Shown here one piece after another: positions 37,004 through 46,421 of a stretch of 64,000 nucleotides of DNA (within the stretch, counting starts at the first letter, position 1; the number at the start of each line of letters is the position of its first letter). The stretch spans positions 1,631,631 to 1,695,630 of the forward strand of contig NZ_JACHEU010000001.1 of assembly GCF_014201615.1 (NCBI RefSeq). Reading direction: 5' to 3'. The notes under the pieces are model-generated. The model worked only from the letters and a program-made list of their open reading frames with translations, ran no database searches and was not told where the DNA came from. The DNA comes from Aquamicrobium lusatiense (GTDB taxonomy: Bacteria; Pseudomonadota; Alphaproteobacteria; Rhizobiales; Rhizobiaceae). A program made the translations under genes and the position numbers.

Positions 37004-37555
37004 TTTGGGAAGATCAAAGGTAGCGGGTACTGTAGAATGTCAGCTGTGACAATACCTTGCGCAGCTGCAGGATATTATCCTGCGGATGATGGGATCCGAT
37101 CAGCGTTGGTTTGGCGGGCGATGATCCAATAAGCTGAATGGATTGCCGAAAGCCTTGGGCGGTTGAAGACGGCTGCAGGGATGGAACCACAGAGGCAAGC
37201 TTTTTTATCACGGTTCTGACATCCGGCAATGACCTCAGGCGAATAGGATAGCGCCTCATCGTGGGTGGTGGTGTGTTGGCCCTACCGTTGCACCGTGAGT
37301 TCCGCCGGTCTGGTTCGCGTGCAAGCTCCTGAGCTTCATACGCAATGTAACCGGGACACTTTCGATCGTTTCGGCGGTAGGCTGACCTGGTCGAAGCGGG
37401 TCTCGGCGGTGTGGGTACTTAACCACCCGGAATCGCGGCTGATGTGTCAGACCCGGTGATGTAAGGTTCGTGACCAATCCTGAAGCGGTCCAAGCCCCAA
37501 TGCAGCATGGGCCATCACTGGTGAACGGGCTGTGATATTGTCGTTGTTCACGCAG
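37004..37555. other. 552-bp gap between aminotransferase and tRNA-Gln, right edge of the locus
   Basis: An 81-codon frame (37259-37014, minus strand), ending 10 nt before the aminotransferase start, and overlapping 60-75-codon frames are open, but none has a ribosome site or a recognisable family. The promoter of the leftward aminotransferase should be here. No integrase gene or insertion-sequence end is present. Confidence 0.4.
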
Positions 37556-37630
37556 TGGCTGGGGCGCCAGGATTCGAACCTGGGAATGTCGGTACCAAAA
37601 ACCGATGCCTTACCGCTTGGCTACGCCCCA
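37556..37630 (-). tRNA. tRNA-Gln (anticodon UUG)
   Basis: On the minus strand the gene starts TGGGGCGTAGCCAAGCGGTA and ends with GGCGCCCCAGCCA, including an encoded CCA. The acceptor stem TGGGGCG pairs with CGCCCCA, the T-loop is GGTTCGAATCC, and the anticodon loop TTTTGGT gives UUG. It closely matches the E. coli Gln isoacceptor. It marks the boundary between the polysaccharide locus and the ppdK housekeeping block. Confidence 0.97.
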
Positions 37631-37834
37631 ACGGAAATATCCTTGATCGGACAGAGCGGCCTTATAGGCAGTGAAAATCAAAAGCACAATCCGTCATATT
37701 AAAGGAAGGCTGCGTGCAGTGGATTTAATTTTGCCGGGAATGAGGAAGGAGAACGCGCAATATCGGGAGCGCCAAAAAGTCTGCAAGCGCAAACGCGGAT
37801 CAGCATTGCCAGTGCACTGCAGAGGGTAGTTTCG

Positions 37835-38179
37835 CTATTCGCTCCAGACGGCAAGTTCATTGCCTGCGGGATCGGTAAAGTGGAAACGGCGACCGCCCGG
37901 AAATGAAAAGATTGGCCGAACAATGCGTCCGCCGGCCGACACCACGGCCTCCAGTGTTTCTTCAAGATTTTCGCTGTAGAGAACAGGAAGCGGCTTTGAT
38001 GAGGCCTCGCCTGAATCAGTGTGGAAACCGCCGTCCAGTCCTTCACTGAAAGCAGAGTAGCTGGGGCCATAGTCTGTGAACGACCATGAGAAGGCCGCGC
38101 TGTAGAAGGCTTTCACGCTGTCCAGCGCACCTCCCGATGCAGGCATTTCAAGATAGTCCAGCTTGCCGGTCCGTTTCAT
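37835..38179 (-). CDS. VOC-family (glyoxalase/bleomycin-resistance-like) protein
   Basis: A 114-residue single-domain vicinal-oxygen-chelate protein: LDYLEMPASGGALDSVKAFY at the front, the AFSWSFTDYGPSYSAF strand pair, and the final GGRRFHFTDPAGNELAVWSE with the metal-ligand Glu near the end. The family covers glyoxalases, ring-cleavage enzymes and drug-binding proteins; the substrate cannot be assigned. The ATG at 38179 is the only good start. It stands alone, divergent from ppdK, with tRNA-Gln some 200 bp downstream of its stop. Confidence 0.88.
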   Translation of the reverse strand: MKRTGKLDYLEMPASGGALDSVKAFYSAAFSWSFTDYGPSYSAFSEGLDGGFHTDSGEASSKPLPVLYSENLEETLEAVVSAGGRIVRPIFSFPGGRRFHFTDPAGNELAVWSE

Positions 38180-38445
38180 GGCTAGCTCCTTGTTCCTGAT
38201 ATGTTCTAATCCTGTTCAGCCGTTCAGGCAAGAGGCCGTTTGGATTCCGGAGGCATTTTCGCCGATAGCTGTGTTCTCTTCTGCTCTGCATCGCACAGGG
38301 ATCGTGGAAGAAGGTCGAGTGTCTTTAATCGATATAGATGGCCGCTATCCCAAGCGCGTGCTTGCCTTTCGCTTTTCGGCACCTTATCGCTGCCCGCATC
38401 CAGCCCCGGCCGGGGCATTTCGACCACAGCAAGCCGGGAGCGGGC

Positions 38446-41112
38446 ATGAGCAAGTGGGTGTACACCTTCGGTGACGGGGCTGCCGAAGGGCGAGCCGGCG
38501 ACAAGAACCTTCTGGGTGGCAAGGGTGCGAACCTTGCCGAGATGTGCAGTCTCGGCCTGCCTGTGCCGCCCGGCTTCACCATCACCACCGAGATGTGCAA
38601 TTGGTATTATGCCAATGGCCGGCGCTATCCGGATGAGTTTGAGGCGCAGCTCGATGCAGCCCTCGATCATATCGGCAAGGTGACGGGCCGCCGCTTCGGC
38701 GACCCCAAAAAACTGCTGCTGGTTTCCGTGCGCTCCGGTGCCCGCGCTTCCATGCCCGGCATGATGGATACGGTGCTCAATCTGGGCCTGAACGACGAGA
38801 CGGTGGAGGCGCTGGCTTCCGATTCGGGCGATGCGCGTTTCGCCTATGACAGCTACCGCCGGTTCATCCAGATGTACTCCAACGTCGTGCTCGGGCTCGA
38901 TCACGAAGTGTTCGAGGAAATTCTGGAAGACGCCAAGGCCAGCCTCGGCCATGATCTCGACACTGATCTGAGCGCTGCGGAATGGCAGGACGTCATTGCG
39001 CTCTATAAGAGCAGGGTTGAGGAAGAGCTGGAAAAGCCTTTCCCGCAGGATCCGCGCGAGCAGCTCTGGGGGGCGATCGGTGCGGTGTTCTCAAGCTGGA
39101 TGAACCAGCGGGCCATCACTTATCGTCGTCTCCACGACATTCCCGAAAGCTGGGGCACCGCCGTCAACGTGCAGGCGATGGTGTTCGGCAATATGGGAGA
39201 CAGCTCGGCCACGGGCGTCGCCTTCACCCGCAACCCTTCCACCGGCGAGAACACGCTTTACGGCGAATTCCTCGTCAATGCACAGGGCGAGGATGTTGTG
39301 GCGGGTATCCGCACGCCGCAGAACATCACGGAAGCAGCGCGCATTGCTGCCGGTTCCGACCGGCCTTCGATGGAAAAGCTGATGCCGGATGCGTTCCGCC
39401 ATTTCGTCGAGATATCGCAGCGGCTTGAAAACCACTACCGCGACATGCAGGATCTCGAATTCACCATCGAGCGCGGCAAGCTGTGGATGCTGCAGACCCG
39501 CTCGGGAAAGCGCACGGCGAAGGCTGCGCTCAAGATCGCAGTCGAGATGGCCGGTGAGGGCCTGATCACCAAGCATGAGGCGGTCTGCCGCATCGATCCG
39601 GCCTCGCTCGACCAGCTCCTGCACCCCACCATCGATCCGAAGGCCGCACGTGACGTCATCGGTGTCGGCCTGCCTGCGTCGCCCGGTGCTGCCACAGGCG
39701 AGATCGTCTTCAATTCCGATGAGGCGGAGGAAATGAAGTCGGTCGGCCGCAAGGTCATCCTCGTTCGTGTGGAGACGAGCCCGGAGGACATTCACGGCAT
39801 GCATGCCGCGCAAGGCATTCTGACCACGCGGGGCGGCATGACCAGCCATGCGGCGGTGGTGGCGCGCGGCATGGGCAAGCCCTGCGTTTCCGGTGTCGGT
39901 TCGCTGCGGGTCGATCACAAGAGCGGTACGCTGACGGCGCTTGGCCAGACCTTCCGCAAGGGTGACATCATCACGATCGACGGCGGCTCGGGCCAGGTTC
40001 TGAAGGGAGCAGTGCCGATGCTCCAGCCCGAACTGTCCGGTGATTTCGCTGCCATCATGGAATGGGCGGATGCCGCACGCCGCATGAAGGTGCGCACCAA
40101 TGCGGAGACCCCGGCAGATGCGCGCATGGCGCGCTCCTTCGGCGCCGAGGGCATTGGCTTGTGCCGCACCGAGCACATGTTCTTCGATGGCGATCGTATC
40201 ACCTCCGTGCGCGAGATGATTCTTGCCGACACGGAGAGGGATCGGCGTACGGCGCTGGCCAAGCTTCTGCCCATGCAACGCTCGGATTTTCTCGAACTGT
40301 TCGAGATCATGGCTGGCCTGCCTGTGACGATCCGTCTGCTCGACCCGCCGCTGCACGAATTCCTGCCGAAGACGGACGAGGAAATTGACGAGGTGGCGAA
40401 GGGCATGGGCGTCTCCCCGGACAAGCTGCGCCAGCGCACCGAGTCCCTGCACGAGTTCAACCCGATGCTGGGCCATCGCGGTTGCCGCCTTGCCGTAACC
40501 TATCCCGAGATCGCCGAAATGCAGGCCCGCGCCATTTTCGAAGCGGCCGTGGAGGCGGGGCGCAAGGCCGGCAAGCTGGTGGTCCCGGAGATCATGGTGC
40601 CGCTGGTCGGGCTCAAGAAGGAGCTCGACTACGTCAAGGCGCGTATCGATTCGGTGGCAAAGAGCGTGATGGAGGAAACCGGCGTCGCCATCGAGTACCT
40701 CACCGGCACCATGATCGAACTGCCGCGAGCTGCGATCCGCGCCAATTACATTGCCGAAACCGCCGAGTTCTTCTCCTTCGGTACGAACGACCTCACCCAG
40801 ACGACATTCGGCATTTCCCGCGACGATGCGGCGAGCTTCCTCGAAGTCTATCGCCAGAAGGGGATCATCGAGCAGGACCCGTTCGTGTCGCTGGATATCG
40901 AGGGCGTGGGCGAGCTGGTGCGTCTGGGAGCCGAGAAGGGCAGGGCCACACGGCCCGGCATCAAGCTCGGCATCTGTGGCGAGCATGGCGGCGACCCGGC
41001 CTCCATCGGTTTCTGCGAGGAAGTGGGGCTCGATTACGTGTCGTGCTCTCCGTTCCGCGTGCCGATCGCAAGGCTGGCGGCAGCACAATCCGCCATCCGG
41101 AAAGCTGGCTGA
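38446..41112 (+). CDS. ppdK: Pyruvate, phosphate dikinase
   Basis: An 888-residue enzyme interconverting pyruvate, ATP and phosphate with PEP, AMP and pyrophosphate. The N-terminal ATP-grasp part begins KWVYTFGDGAAEG and includes LLGGKGANLAEMCSLGLPVP and SVRSGARASMPGMMDT. The phospho-histidine swivelling domain has GGMTSHAAVVARGMGKPCVS (His near residue 468). The PEP-binding barrel contains GLCRTEHMF, LGHRGCRLAVTYPEI, FSFGTNDLTQTTFG and the active-site Cys in GICGEHGGDP. Length equals the rhizobial enzyme. The ATG at 38446 (MSKWVYTFG) is chosen; a 108-nt upstream extension is not conserved in kind. Confidence 0.97.
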   Translation: MSKWVYTFGDGAAEGRAGDKNLLGGKGANLAEMCSLGLPVPPGFTITTEMCNWYYANGRRYPDEFEAQLDAALDHIGKVTGRRFGDPKKLLLVSVRSGARASMPGMMDTVLNLGLNDETVEALASDSGDARFAYDSYRRFIQMYSNVVLGLDHEVFEEILEDAKASLGHDLDTDLSAAEWQDVIALYKSRVEEELEKPFPQDPREQLWGAIGAVFSSWMNQRAITYRRLHDIPESWGTAVNVQAMVFGNMGDSSATGVAFTRNPSTGENTLYGEFLVNAQGEDVVAGIRTPQNITEAARIAAGSDRPSMEKLMPDAFRHFVEISQRLENHYRDMQDLEFTIERGKLWMLQTRSGKRTAKAALKIAVEMAGEGLITKHEAVCRIDPASLDQLLHPTIDPKAARDVIGVGLPASPGAATGEIVFNSDEAEEMKSVGRKVILVRVETSPEDIHGMHAAQGILTTRGGMTSHAAVVARGMGKPCVSGVGSLRVDHKSGTLTALGQTFRKGDIITIDGGSGQVLKGAVPMLQPELSGDFAAIMEWADAARRMKVRTNAETPADARMARSFGAEGIGLCRTEHMFFDGDRITSVREMILADTERDRRTALAKLLPMQRSDFLELFEIMAGLPVTIRLLDPPLHEFLPKTDEEIDEVAKGMGVSPDKLRQRTESLHEFNPMLGHRGCRLAVTYPEIAEMQARAIFEAAVEAGRKAGKLVVPEIMVPLVGLKKELDYVKARIDSVAKSVMEETGVAIEYLTGTMIELPRAAIRANYIAETAEFFSFGTNDLTQTTFGISRDDAASFLEVYRQKGIIEQDPFVSLDIEGVGELVRLGAEKGRATRPGIKLGICGEHGGDPASIGFCEEVGLDYVSCSPFRVPIARLAAAQSAIRKAG

Positions 41113-41235
41113 GGCGCAGATGTTTGCGCCGCCCGGCTGCGTGTTGCGTGAACATGCGGCCGGTTTCAGGCGGTGCATTCAACTTTGGCGCGGAATGTTC
41201 TAAGCCATGCCATTGCGTGATCCGGATGGCGGGCG

Positions 41236-42003
41236 ATGACGGCGTTTCCTGAACGACAGACGACGATGGCAGCGGGCTGGTCACGCCGTACAGCGGCATT
41301 CTCGGCGGTCCTGCTGATTACAGTATGGACCGGTCATCACTTTGGTCTTGTCGAAACGCCTGCCTATCTGTGGGTTCTGGCGCTGGTGGCGTTGCTGGCA
41401 GCATTCGCCTTGCTGTTTGCAGGCTGGGCATTTGCCCGGCTCTGGAATTTCGGTGATCAGGGAGGACGCGACCTCACGGCAGGGGCACTGATTGCGCTGG
41501 TGGTTCTGGCGCCCTATGCGGTTGCATCCTGGTGGGCGCTGACGTTCCCGCCGCTGAGCGACATTTCAACAGACCTTGAAACGGCACCTGCTCTTGCCGA
41601 CGGGCGCATCTTCGCGGCTACGCCGGGTGAATGGCGCCTGCAGGCGCAGGCCTATCCGCTGGTTAATGGCCGCCGCTACGATCTGCCTTTTTCCGAGGCC
41701 GTTGTCATGGTCCAGAACGTGTTGCGAAGGCAGGGATGGAAAAATTCCACCATGCCCGTGCTCGAAAACGCGGAAGCGCGGGAATTGCTGATTACCGCCG
41801 CTGCCTCCAGCTTCGCTCTGGAGTTACCGGTCGATGTGGCTATCCGCGTTGCGGGCAATGAGGAAATCAGTGTCATCGACATGCGTTCGGCATCCCGTTA
41901 CGGACGCCATGACCTCGGTGACAATGCCGATCGCATCGTCCGCTTCCTGAAGGAACTCGATCAGGAAGTGACAGGCCAGACAGGTATTGAACAGGGGCAG
42001 TAA
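41236..42003 (+). CDS. DUF1499 family membrane protein
   Basis: A 255-residue protein with three membrane helices in the first 110 residues and a C-terminal DUF1499 domain, recognisable by YDLPFSEAVVMVQNVLRRQG and the end signature DMRSASRYGRHDLGDNADRI. The function of the domain is unknown; it is common in alphaproteobacteria and in chloroplast-related lineages. The start may be 41236 or the ATG at 41266; neither has a strong ribosome site. It follows ppdK by 123 bp on the same strand and converges on the MBL hydrolase with a 6-bp gap. Confidence 0.83.
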   Translation: MTAFPERQTTMAAGWSRRTAAFSAVLLITVWTGHHFGLVETPAYLWVLALVALLAAFALLFAGWAFARLWNFGDQGGRDLTAGALIALVVLAPYAVASWWALTFPPLSDISTDLETAPALADGRIFAATPGEWRLQAQAYPLVNGRRYDLPFSEAVVMVQNVLRRQGWKNSTMPVLENAEARELLITAAASSFALELPVDVAIRVAGNEEISVIDMRSASRYGRHDLGDNADRIVRFLKELDQEVTGQTGIEQGQ

Positions 42004-42009
42004 GAAGCC

Positions 42010-42918
42010 TCAGCGAACGGGCTCGTAAATGCCGGTGATGGAAGGTGCGCCTTCCGTTATCGCCAGACCGCGACCGACGAGATCTTCCAGATGTGCGAGA
42101 ATCGACAGTCCTGCTGCGCCGTGCAGGCGCGGATCGGTGTCGCGATAAATGGTCTTCACCATGTCCGCGATGGTGCGGTCGCCCTTTTCCAGACGGTCGA
42201 GAACGGCGCGCTCGCGCATTTTGCGGTGCGCCTTCAGCCCACGCATGAAGGCCTGCGGCTGTGTCACCGGCCCGCCATGGCCGGGCAGAAAGAAACGGTC
42301 GTCGCGCTCAAGCAGCTTTTCCAGTGAGGCCATGTAGTCGGCCATGGCCCCGTCCGGCGGTGCGACGATGCTGGTGGACCAGGCCATGACATGGTCGGCG
42401 CTGAACAGGATGCCCGTTCCCTCCAGTGCGAAAGCCATGTGATTCGCCGCATGGCCGGGTGTATGAAGCCCGCTGATCGACCAGCCGTCTCCATCGACGG
42501 TCCCTCCGTCCGGCAGGATCTTATCGGGCAGGAATCCGGTGTCGTTGCTTTCATCCAGCGCGTTGATCTCGCCGATCGCCAGTTCCCGCGCAGCCTGGTG
42601 CGGGCCTTCTGCGACGATGATGGCGCCGGTTTCCGCCTTCAGGCGGGCGGCGAGGGGCGAGTGGTCACGATGCGTATGGCTGACGAAGATATGGCTGACC
42701 GGCCGTCCGGCGATCGTGTCGAGCAGGGTTCTGAGGTGGCGCTCGTCTTCGGGGCCCGGATCTATGACGGCCAGCGTGTCATGGCCGATGATATAGCTGT
42801 TGGTTCCGTGGAAGGTGAATGGCGAGGCGTTTGGGGCGGTGACGCGCAAAATGCCGGGAGCCGCGCTGACAGCCGAGCCATGCGCCGGCTCGAAACCGGT
42901 ATCGAATTCAAGTGCCAT
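42010..42918 (-). CDS. MBL-fold metallo-hydrolase (LACTB2/glyoxalase II-like)
   Basis: A 302-residue metallo-beta-lactamase-fold enzyme. The metal-binding HxHxDH motif reads HTHRDH, in IFVSHTHRDHSPLA. Other ligands are in LHTPGHAANHMAF, FSADHVMAWST and PGHGGPVTQP. A C-terminal helical domain of about 80 residues (HRKMRERAVLDRLEKGDRTI) is the BLACT winged-helix type seen in LACTB2-like hydrolases. Such proteins hydrolyse thioesters, phosphodiesters or RNA; the substrate is unknown. Divergent from bioY, with a 160-bp gap. Confidence 0.92.
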   Translation of the reverse strand: MALEFDTGFEPAHGSAVSAAPGILRVTAPNASPFTFHGTNSYIIGHDTLAVIDPGPEDERHLRTLLDTIAGRPVSHIFVSHTHRDHSPLAARLKAETGAIIVAEGPHQAARELAIGEINALDESNDTGFLPDKILPDGGTVDGDGWSISGLHTPGHAANHMAFALEGTGILFSADHVMAWSTSIVAPPDGAMADYMASLEKLLERDDRFFLPGHGGPVTQPQAFMRGLKAHRKMRERAVLDRLEKGDRTIADMVKTIYRDTDPRLHGAAGLSILAHLEDLVGRGLAITEGAPSITGIYEPVR

Positions 42919-43078
42919 GAAACCTTGCCATCCGCTGTGCTGTTTCGCGAAACCATTTGCCGCTTAGCATGGAAGCCAATATAGGGGAAATATGCTGCGC
43001 GGTGCCTGCCCGTGTAAGGAAAGACCCGACCAACCGGCCCTGACCAAGCGGCCCCGACCAAATGGAATGAGGAAGATC

Positions 43079-43672
43079 ATGGCAATTGCAACGACGATGC
43101 GTCCGCTTGTTTCACTGGCTCTGCCCGAGAAAGGCGCTGCCCGCCTTGCGGCTCAGGTTTTTCTTGCCATCGGCGGCACGCTGCTGCTGACGGTTTCGGC
43201 CAAGACCAAGGTATTCCTCGGCCCGGTTGATATTTCGCTCCAGACGCTGGCGGTGCTGCTCATCGCATCCGCCTTCGGCATGCGTCTGGCGGTTGCCACT
43301 CTCGTGCTCTACATGGCGCAGGGCGCCATCGGGCTGCCCGTTTTCCAGAGCTCGCCGGAAAAGGGCGTCGGCATCGCCTATATGCTTGGAACTACGGGTG
43401 GCTACCTTGCCGGTTTCGTTGCCATGGCCGCAATCGCCGGCTGGGCCGCTGATCGCGGCTTCGACCGCAACCCCTTCAAGCTGTTCGGGGCCTTCATGGC
43501 CGCTGAAGTGGTGATGATGGCGATGGGCTTTGCGTGGCTTGCTCTGCTGGTCGGTGCCGACAAGGCCTGGCAGTTCGGTGTGGTGCCGTTCGTTGTCGGA
43601 GATCTCATCAAGGTCGCGCTGGCTGCCAGCCTCGTGCCGGCAGTCTGGTCCATTCTGGCCCGCTTCCGCTAA
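43079..43672 (+). CDS. bioY: Biotin transporter substrate-binding protein BioY
   Basis: A 197-residue membrane protein, the S-component of an ECF biotin importer, with about six helices. Family motifs are VDISLQTLAVLLIASAFGMR, LYMAQGAIGLPVF and MLGTTGGYLAGFVAM. The ATG at 43079 follows GAGGAAG; upstream in-frame starts are less well placed. The ATPase and T-component genes (bioM, bioN) are not next to it; BioY can work alone or with a shared ECF module. I looked for a BioR-type TTAT...ATAA palindrome upstream and saw none. Its stop codon is the first three bases of the repeat that follows. Confidence 0.93.
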   Translation: MAIATTMRPLVSLALPEKGAARLAAQVFLAIGGTLLLTVSAKTKVFLGPVDISLQTLAVLLIASAFGMRLAVATLVLYMAQGAIGLPVFQSSPEKGVGIAYMLGTTGGYLAGFVAMAAIAGWAADRGFDRNPFKLFGAFMAAEVVMMAMGFAWLALLVGADKAWQFGVVPFVVGDLIKVALAASLVPAVWSILARFR

Positions 43673-43776
43673 AGCGTGTCGCCCGAATGTGGGAACCGGT
43701 TTCGGGATAACGACATGCGTCAAAACAACAACTTAAAGCGTAAAGGAGCGAATCTGAAAGATCGCGACACGCTTTA
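43670..43776. repeat. 107-bp palindrome-ended intergenic repeat (RIME/Bru-RS-like), copy A
   Basis: It starts TAAAGCGTGTCGC and ends with the exact reverse complement GCGACACGCTTTA (13-bp inverted ends). Inside are GGGAACCGGTTTCGGGA and CGAATCTGAAAGATCGCG. A copy of the same length at 63355 is about 80% identical by eye. The layout fits short non-coding mosaic repeats of Rhizobiales. Its first TAA is the stop codon of bioY. Confidence 0.9.
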
Positions 43777-43801
43777 AGCTTCGGAAAAACATTCTCAGGA
43801 C

Positions 43802-43841
43802 AAAACGCCCGGCGTCAGCGCGACGCCGGGCGTTTTGTTTT
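43802..43841. terminator. Bidirectional rho-independent terminator
   Basis: A perfect 15-bp stem (AAAACGCCCGGCGTC and its complement) with a 5-nt loop is flanked by an A tract and by TTTTGTTTT. It serves bioY and the convergent ligase-like gene ending at 43857. Confidence 0.93.
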
Positions 43842-43856
43842 GCGCCGGTGTCTGAC

Positions 43857-45140
43857 TTACGAAGAGGCTGTCGCTTTTTCGGACCTGTCCGGAATGGATG
43901 CGGCAATCAGCATCGAGAAGAAGACGAAGAATGAATCCATGATGTCGTGCTTGAACATGATCTGCGTCATCCCGCACAGCGCATAGGATGATGTGACGAT
44001 CAGCGCGGCAAACAGGCGAAGCCGGTAGGTGGCATCACGCGGCGCATTCCACGCAATGTAGACGGGCACCAGCAGCACGGCGATGACGGCGCTGAGAGCC
44101 AGCACGCCGCCATCCAGCGCGAAGCTCATAAAGCCGTTATGCGCATGCGTGAAGCCATGAACCAGATTGCCGTCCATTATCAGGGTGGGCGTAAGTGCTG
44201 CCATGCGGTTTTGAATGCCATATCCCCAGATGGGCGATTGACTGACAGCCTCCTGGGCTGCTTGCCAGAGCCGGAGCCTCTCTCCCACGCTGCTGGTATA
44301 CTTGTCCTGAAGCACGAGGTTGATTTCGAGGGCGGTTTGTTGCCAGCGAAGATCGACCATGTCCTGCACCAGATACAGGGTGACGGCAGCTGCGACCAAA
44401 GCAAGTAAGGTGGCAGGGTGGCGTGCAATGGAGCGCACGCTCTGTGGAGCGAATGCAACCAGCAATATCAGAACCGGGATGCACGCGATGAGAACTCCGC
44501 GCGTGAGCGAGAGAAACACGGCCCCGAAGCCTGCCCCTATGGCAACGGCTCCAAACAGCATTGCAATCCGCGATGGTGATCCAATTTTGAGTCCGCCCAG
44601 TCCCATGAGCATGAGCGACATCATGCCGAAAACTGCAGGGTTACCGGCGGCGGCCTCGGGACGCAGGTCGAGGAGGGACAATTGTACCAGACCAACCACA
44701 CATGCGGCGATCGCGCCGGTCGCGGCACCCGTAATATAGGGCTGGAGATAATCAACGGAAGGGCTTGCGCGCAGTCGGGGAATGATCGCCCATGGCGAGA
44801 GGAATGCCAGCAACCATACAAACGATAGCGGTGCCCTGGATGGCTCTTCGCCGATAAGTGCGGTGAAAATGATCACCACGACGAAAATCGTGAAAGTCCA
44901 CGCCAGCACGCGATCCGAACGCGTCATCCGGAAGCTGAACCGGCCAAGACAGAGGGAAATGATCGCCCACACGAAGAAAGTATAGAGCAGCACCGATATC
45001 ACGCTGCCGCCGACAGCCGGCAAAGCCCCCATCAGGAAGGCCGAGATGTAGTTGTTGCGATATATGCCGTTCTGCGGAAGCCGGGCAAGGACTGCTGCCA
45101 TGCGATTTCGGTCTGTCTTGGGATTTTCAGGAATGGTCAA
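43857..45140 (-). CDS. O-antigen ligase/polymerase family membrane protein (WaaL/Wzy-C)
   Basis: A 427-residue protein with 10-12 membrane helices. The conserved periplasmic loop contains SVGERLRLWQAAQEAVSQSP, then WGYGIQNRMAAL and THAHNGFMSFALDGG, the Wzy_C signature with its Arg and His residues. The family includes WaaL ligases, which attach finished O-chains to lipid A-core, and polymerases. Since the locus at 16-37 kb has its own Wzy-like gene, a ligase role is attractive, but family membership alone does not settle it. It has moderately normal base composition, is convergent with bioY and divergent from cysD. Confidence 0.87.
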   Translation of the reverse strand: MTIPENPKTDRNRMAAVLARLPQNGIYRNNYISAFLMGALPAVGGSVISVLLYTFFVWAIISLCLGRFSFRMTRSDRVLAWTFTIFVVVIIFTALIGEEPSRAPLSFVWLLAFLSPWAIIPRLRASPSVDYLQPYITGAATGAIAACVVGLVQLSLLDLRPEAAAGNPAVFGMMSLMLMGLGGLKIGSPSRIAMLFGAVAIGAGFGAVFLSLTRGVLIACIPVLILLVAFAPQSVRSIARHPATLLALVAAAVTLYLVQDMVDLRWQQTALEINLVLQDKYTSSVGERLRLWQAAQEAVSQSPIWGYGIQNRMAALTPTLIMDGNLVHGFTHAHNGFMSFALDGGVLALSAVIAVLLVPVYIAWNAPRDATYRLRLFAALIVTSSYALCGMTQIMFKHDIMDSFFVFFSMLIAASIPDRSEKATASS

Positions 45141-45514
45141 AACCTCCGGCTCCCTGATGACGATATTCCGGCGCGGCTGGCGATGATTGTGCAGACACGC
45201 TGCACATCGCGTCGGTCACGGAAAAGGACCTACAGCTGAAGAGGTTACAGGGCAACAAAATGATGCCCGTTTGATGGCGTGGACGTGCCGACAGGGCATG
45301 TCGCACAATTGTACCCGTTATCGTCGCACGCGTGGAAAAATTATCGCCTCCGATGGCTTTGGTGAGTTGACCTTGCGTTGGTTGCGCGTCCCGCTGCGGC
45401 TAAAAACCGTTTGCGGACGCAGATTTACCGACCAAAGCACCGACCTGCACGGCAGGCCGAACCCGGCGGCATCTGGCAGCCGCTCTGGATCGGTTGAAAG
45501 GAAAGCAGGCTGCC
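45141..45514. other. 374-bp divergent intergenic region upstream of cysD
   Basis: No gene, tRNA or riboswitch was recognised. A frame open on the plus strand overlaps cysD out of frame and is not family-like. The region should hold the promoters of the ligase-like gene (left) and of the cysD operon (right). Confidence 0.4.
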
Positions 45515-46420
45515 ATGGCCCCGGTGCTCACCCATCTCCAGCGGCTGGAGGCGGAATCCATCCATATTTTCAGAGAGGTTGCCGCCAGTTTTTCCAGACC
45601 GGTGATGCTGTACTCTGTCGGCAAGGATTCAGCCGTCCTCATGCATCTGGCCTTCAAGGCCTTCTACCCGGCCAAGCCGCCTTTTCCGTTCCTGCATGTC
45701 GACACGACATGGAAGTTCCGCGAAATGATTGCGTTTCGCGACGAAATGGCCACGCGCCTTGGCTTCGACCTGATCGTGCATGTCAATGAGGATGGCGTGC
45801 GCGACGGTATAAATCCGTTCCGACACGGCTCGAACACCCACACCCATATCATGAAGACCGTGGCCCTGCGGCAGGCGCTGGATAAATATGGCTTCGATGC
45901 CGCTTTTGGCGGAGCGCGCCGCGACGAGGAGAAATCACGCGCCAAGGAGCGCATCTTCTCCTTCCGCAATGCCAGCCATGCCTGGGATCCCAAAAGCCAG
46001 CGGCCGGAAATGTGGAATATCTACAACACCCGCATTTCGCCCGGCGAATCCATCAGGGTGTTTCCGCTGTCCAACTGGACCGAACTCGATATCTGGCAGT
46101 ACATCCTGCAGGAAAACATCCCCATCGTCCCGCTCTATTTCGCCAAACGCCGACCGGTCGTGGATCGTGGCGGCATGCTCATACTTCGGGATGACGAGCG
46201 TATGGAACTGCTTCCGGGCGAAAGGGTGCAGGAGCGGCTTGTACGCTTTCGCACCCTCGGCTGCTACCCGCTGACCGGTGCGATCGATTCCGGCGCCGAT
46301 ACGCTTGAGGCCATCGTCGGAGAAATGCTGACGGCGCGCACCTCCGAACGGCAGGGGAGGCTGATCGACCGGGACGAGGCCGGATCCATGGAAAAGAAGA
46401 AGCGTGAGGGATATTTCTGA
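45515..46420 (+). CDS. cysD: Sulfate adenylyltransferase subunit 2
   Basis: A 301-residue PP-loop ATP pyrophosphatase that, with CysN, makes adenosine 5'-phosphosulfate from sulfate and ATP. The PP-loop is [45 protein letters not shown] and [14 protein letters not shown] are typical. The ATG at 45515 follows AAAGGAAA; a TTG seven codons upstream is less likely. It lies one base before cysNC. The usual partners for reduction (cysH, cysI) are not in the window. Confidence 0.97.
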   Translation: MAPVLTHLQRLEAESIHIFREVAASFSRPVMLYSVGKDSAVLMHLAFKAFYPAKPPFPFLHVDTTWKFREMIAFRDEMATRLGFDLIVHVNEDGVRDGINPFRHGSNTHTHIMKTVALRQALDKYGFDAAFGGARRDEEKSRAKERIFSFRNASHAWDPKSQRPEMWNIYNTRISPGESIRVFPLSNWTELDIWQYILQENIPIVPLYFAKRRPVVDRGGMLILRDDERMELLPGERVQERLVRFRTLGCYPLTGAIDSGADTLEAIVGEMLTARTSERQGRLIDRDEAGSMEKKKREGYF

Positions 46421-46421
46421 A

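Noticed and set aside
41113-41130. Hairpin GGCGCA/TGCGCC after ppdK as a terminator
   Set aside because: A six-base stem without a following T run; not distinguishable from chance.
39091-41178. 695-codon open frame on the minus strand opposite ppdK
   Set aside because: Antisense shadow of a highly conserved GC-rich gene; no family match despite its length.
42919-43078. BioR operator or biotin-responsive element upstream of bioY
   Set aside because: No palindrome of the TTAT...ATAA type could be found in this gap.
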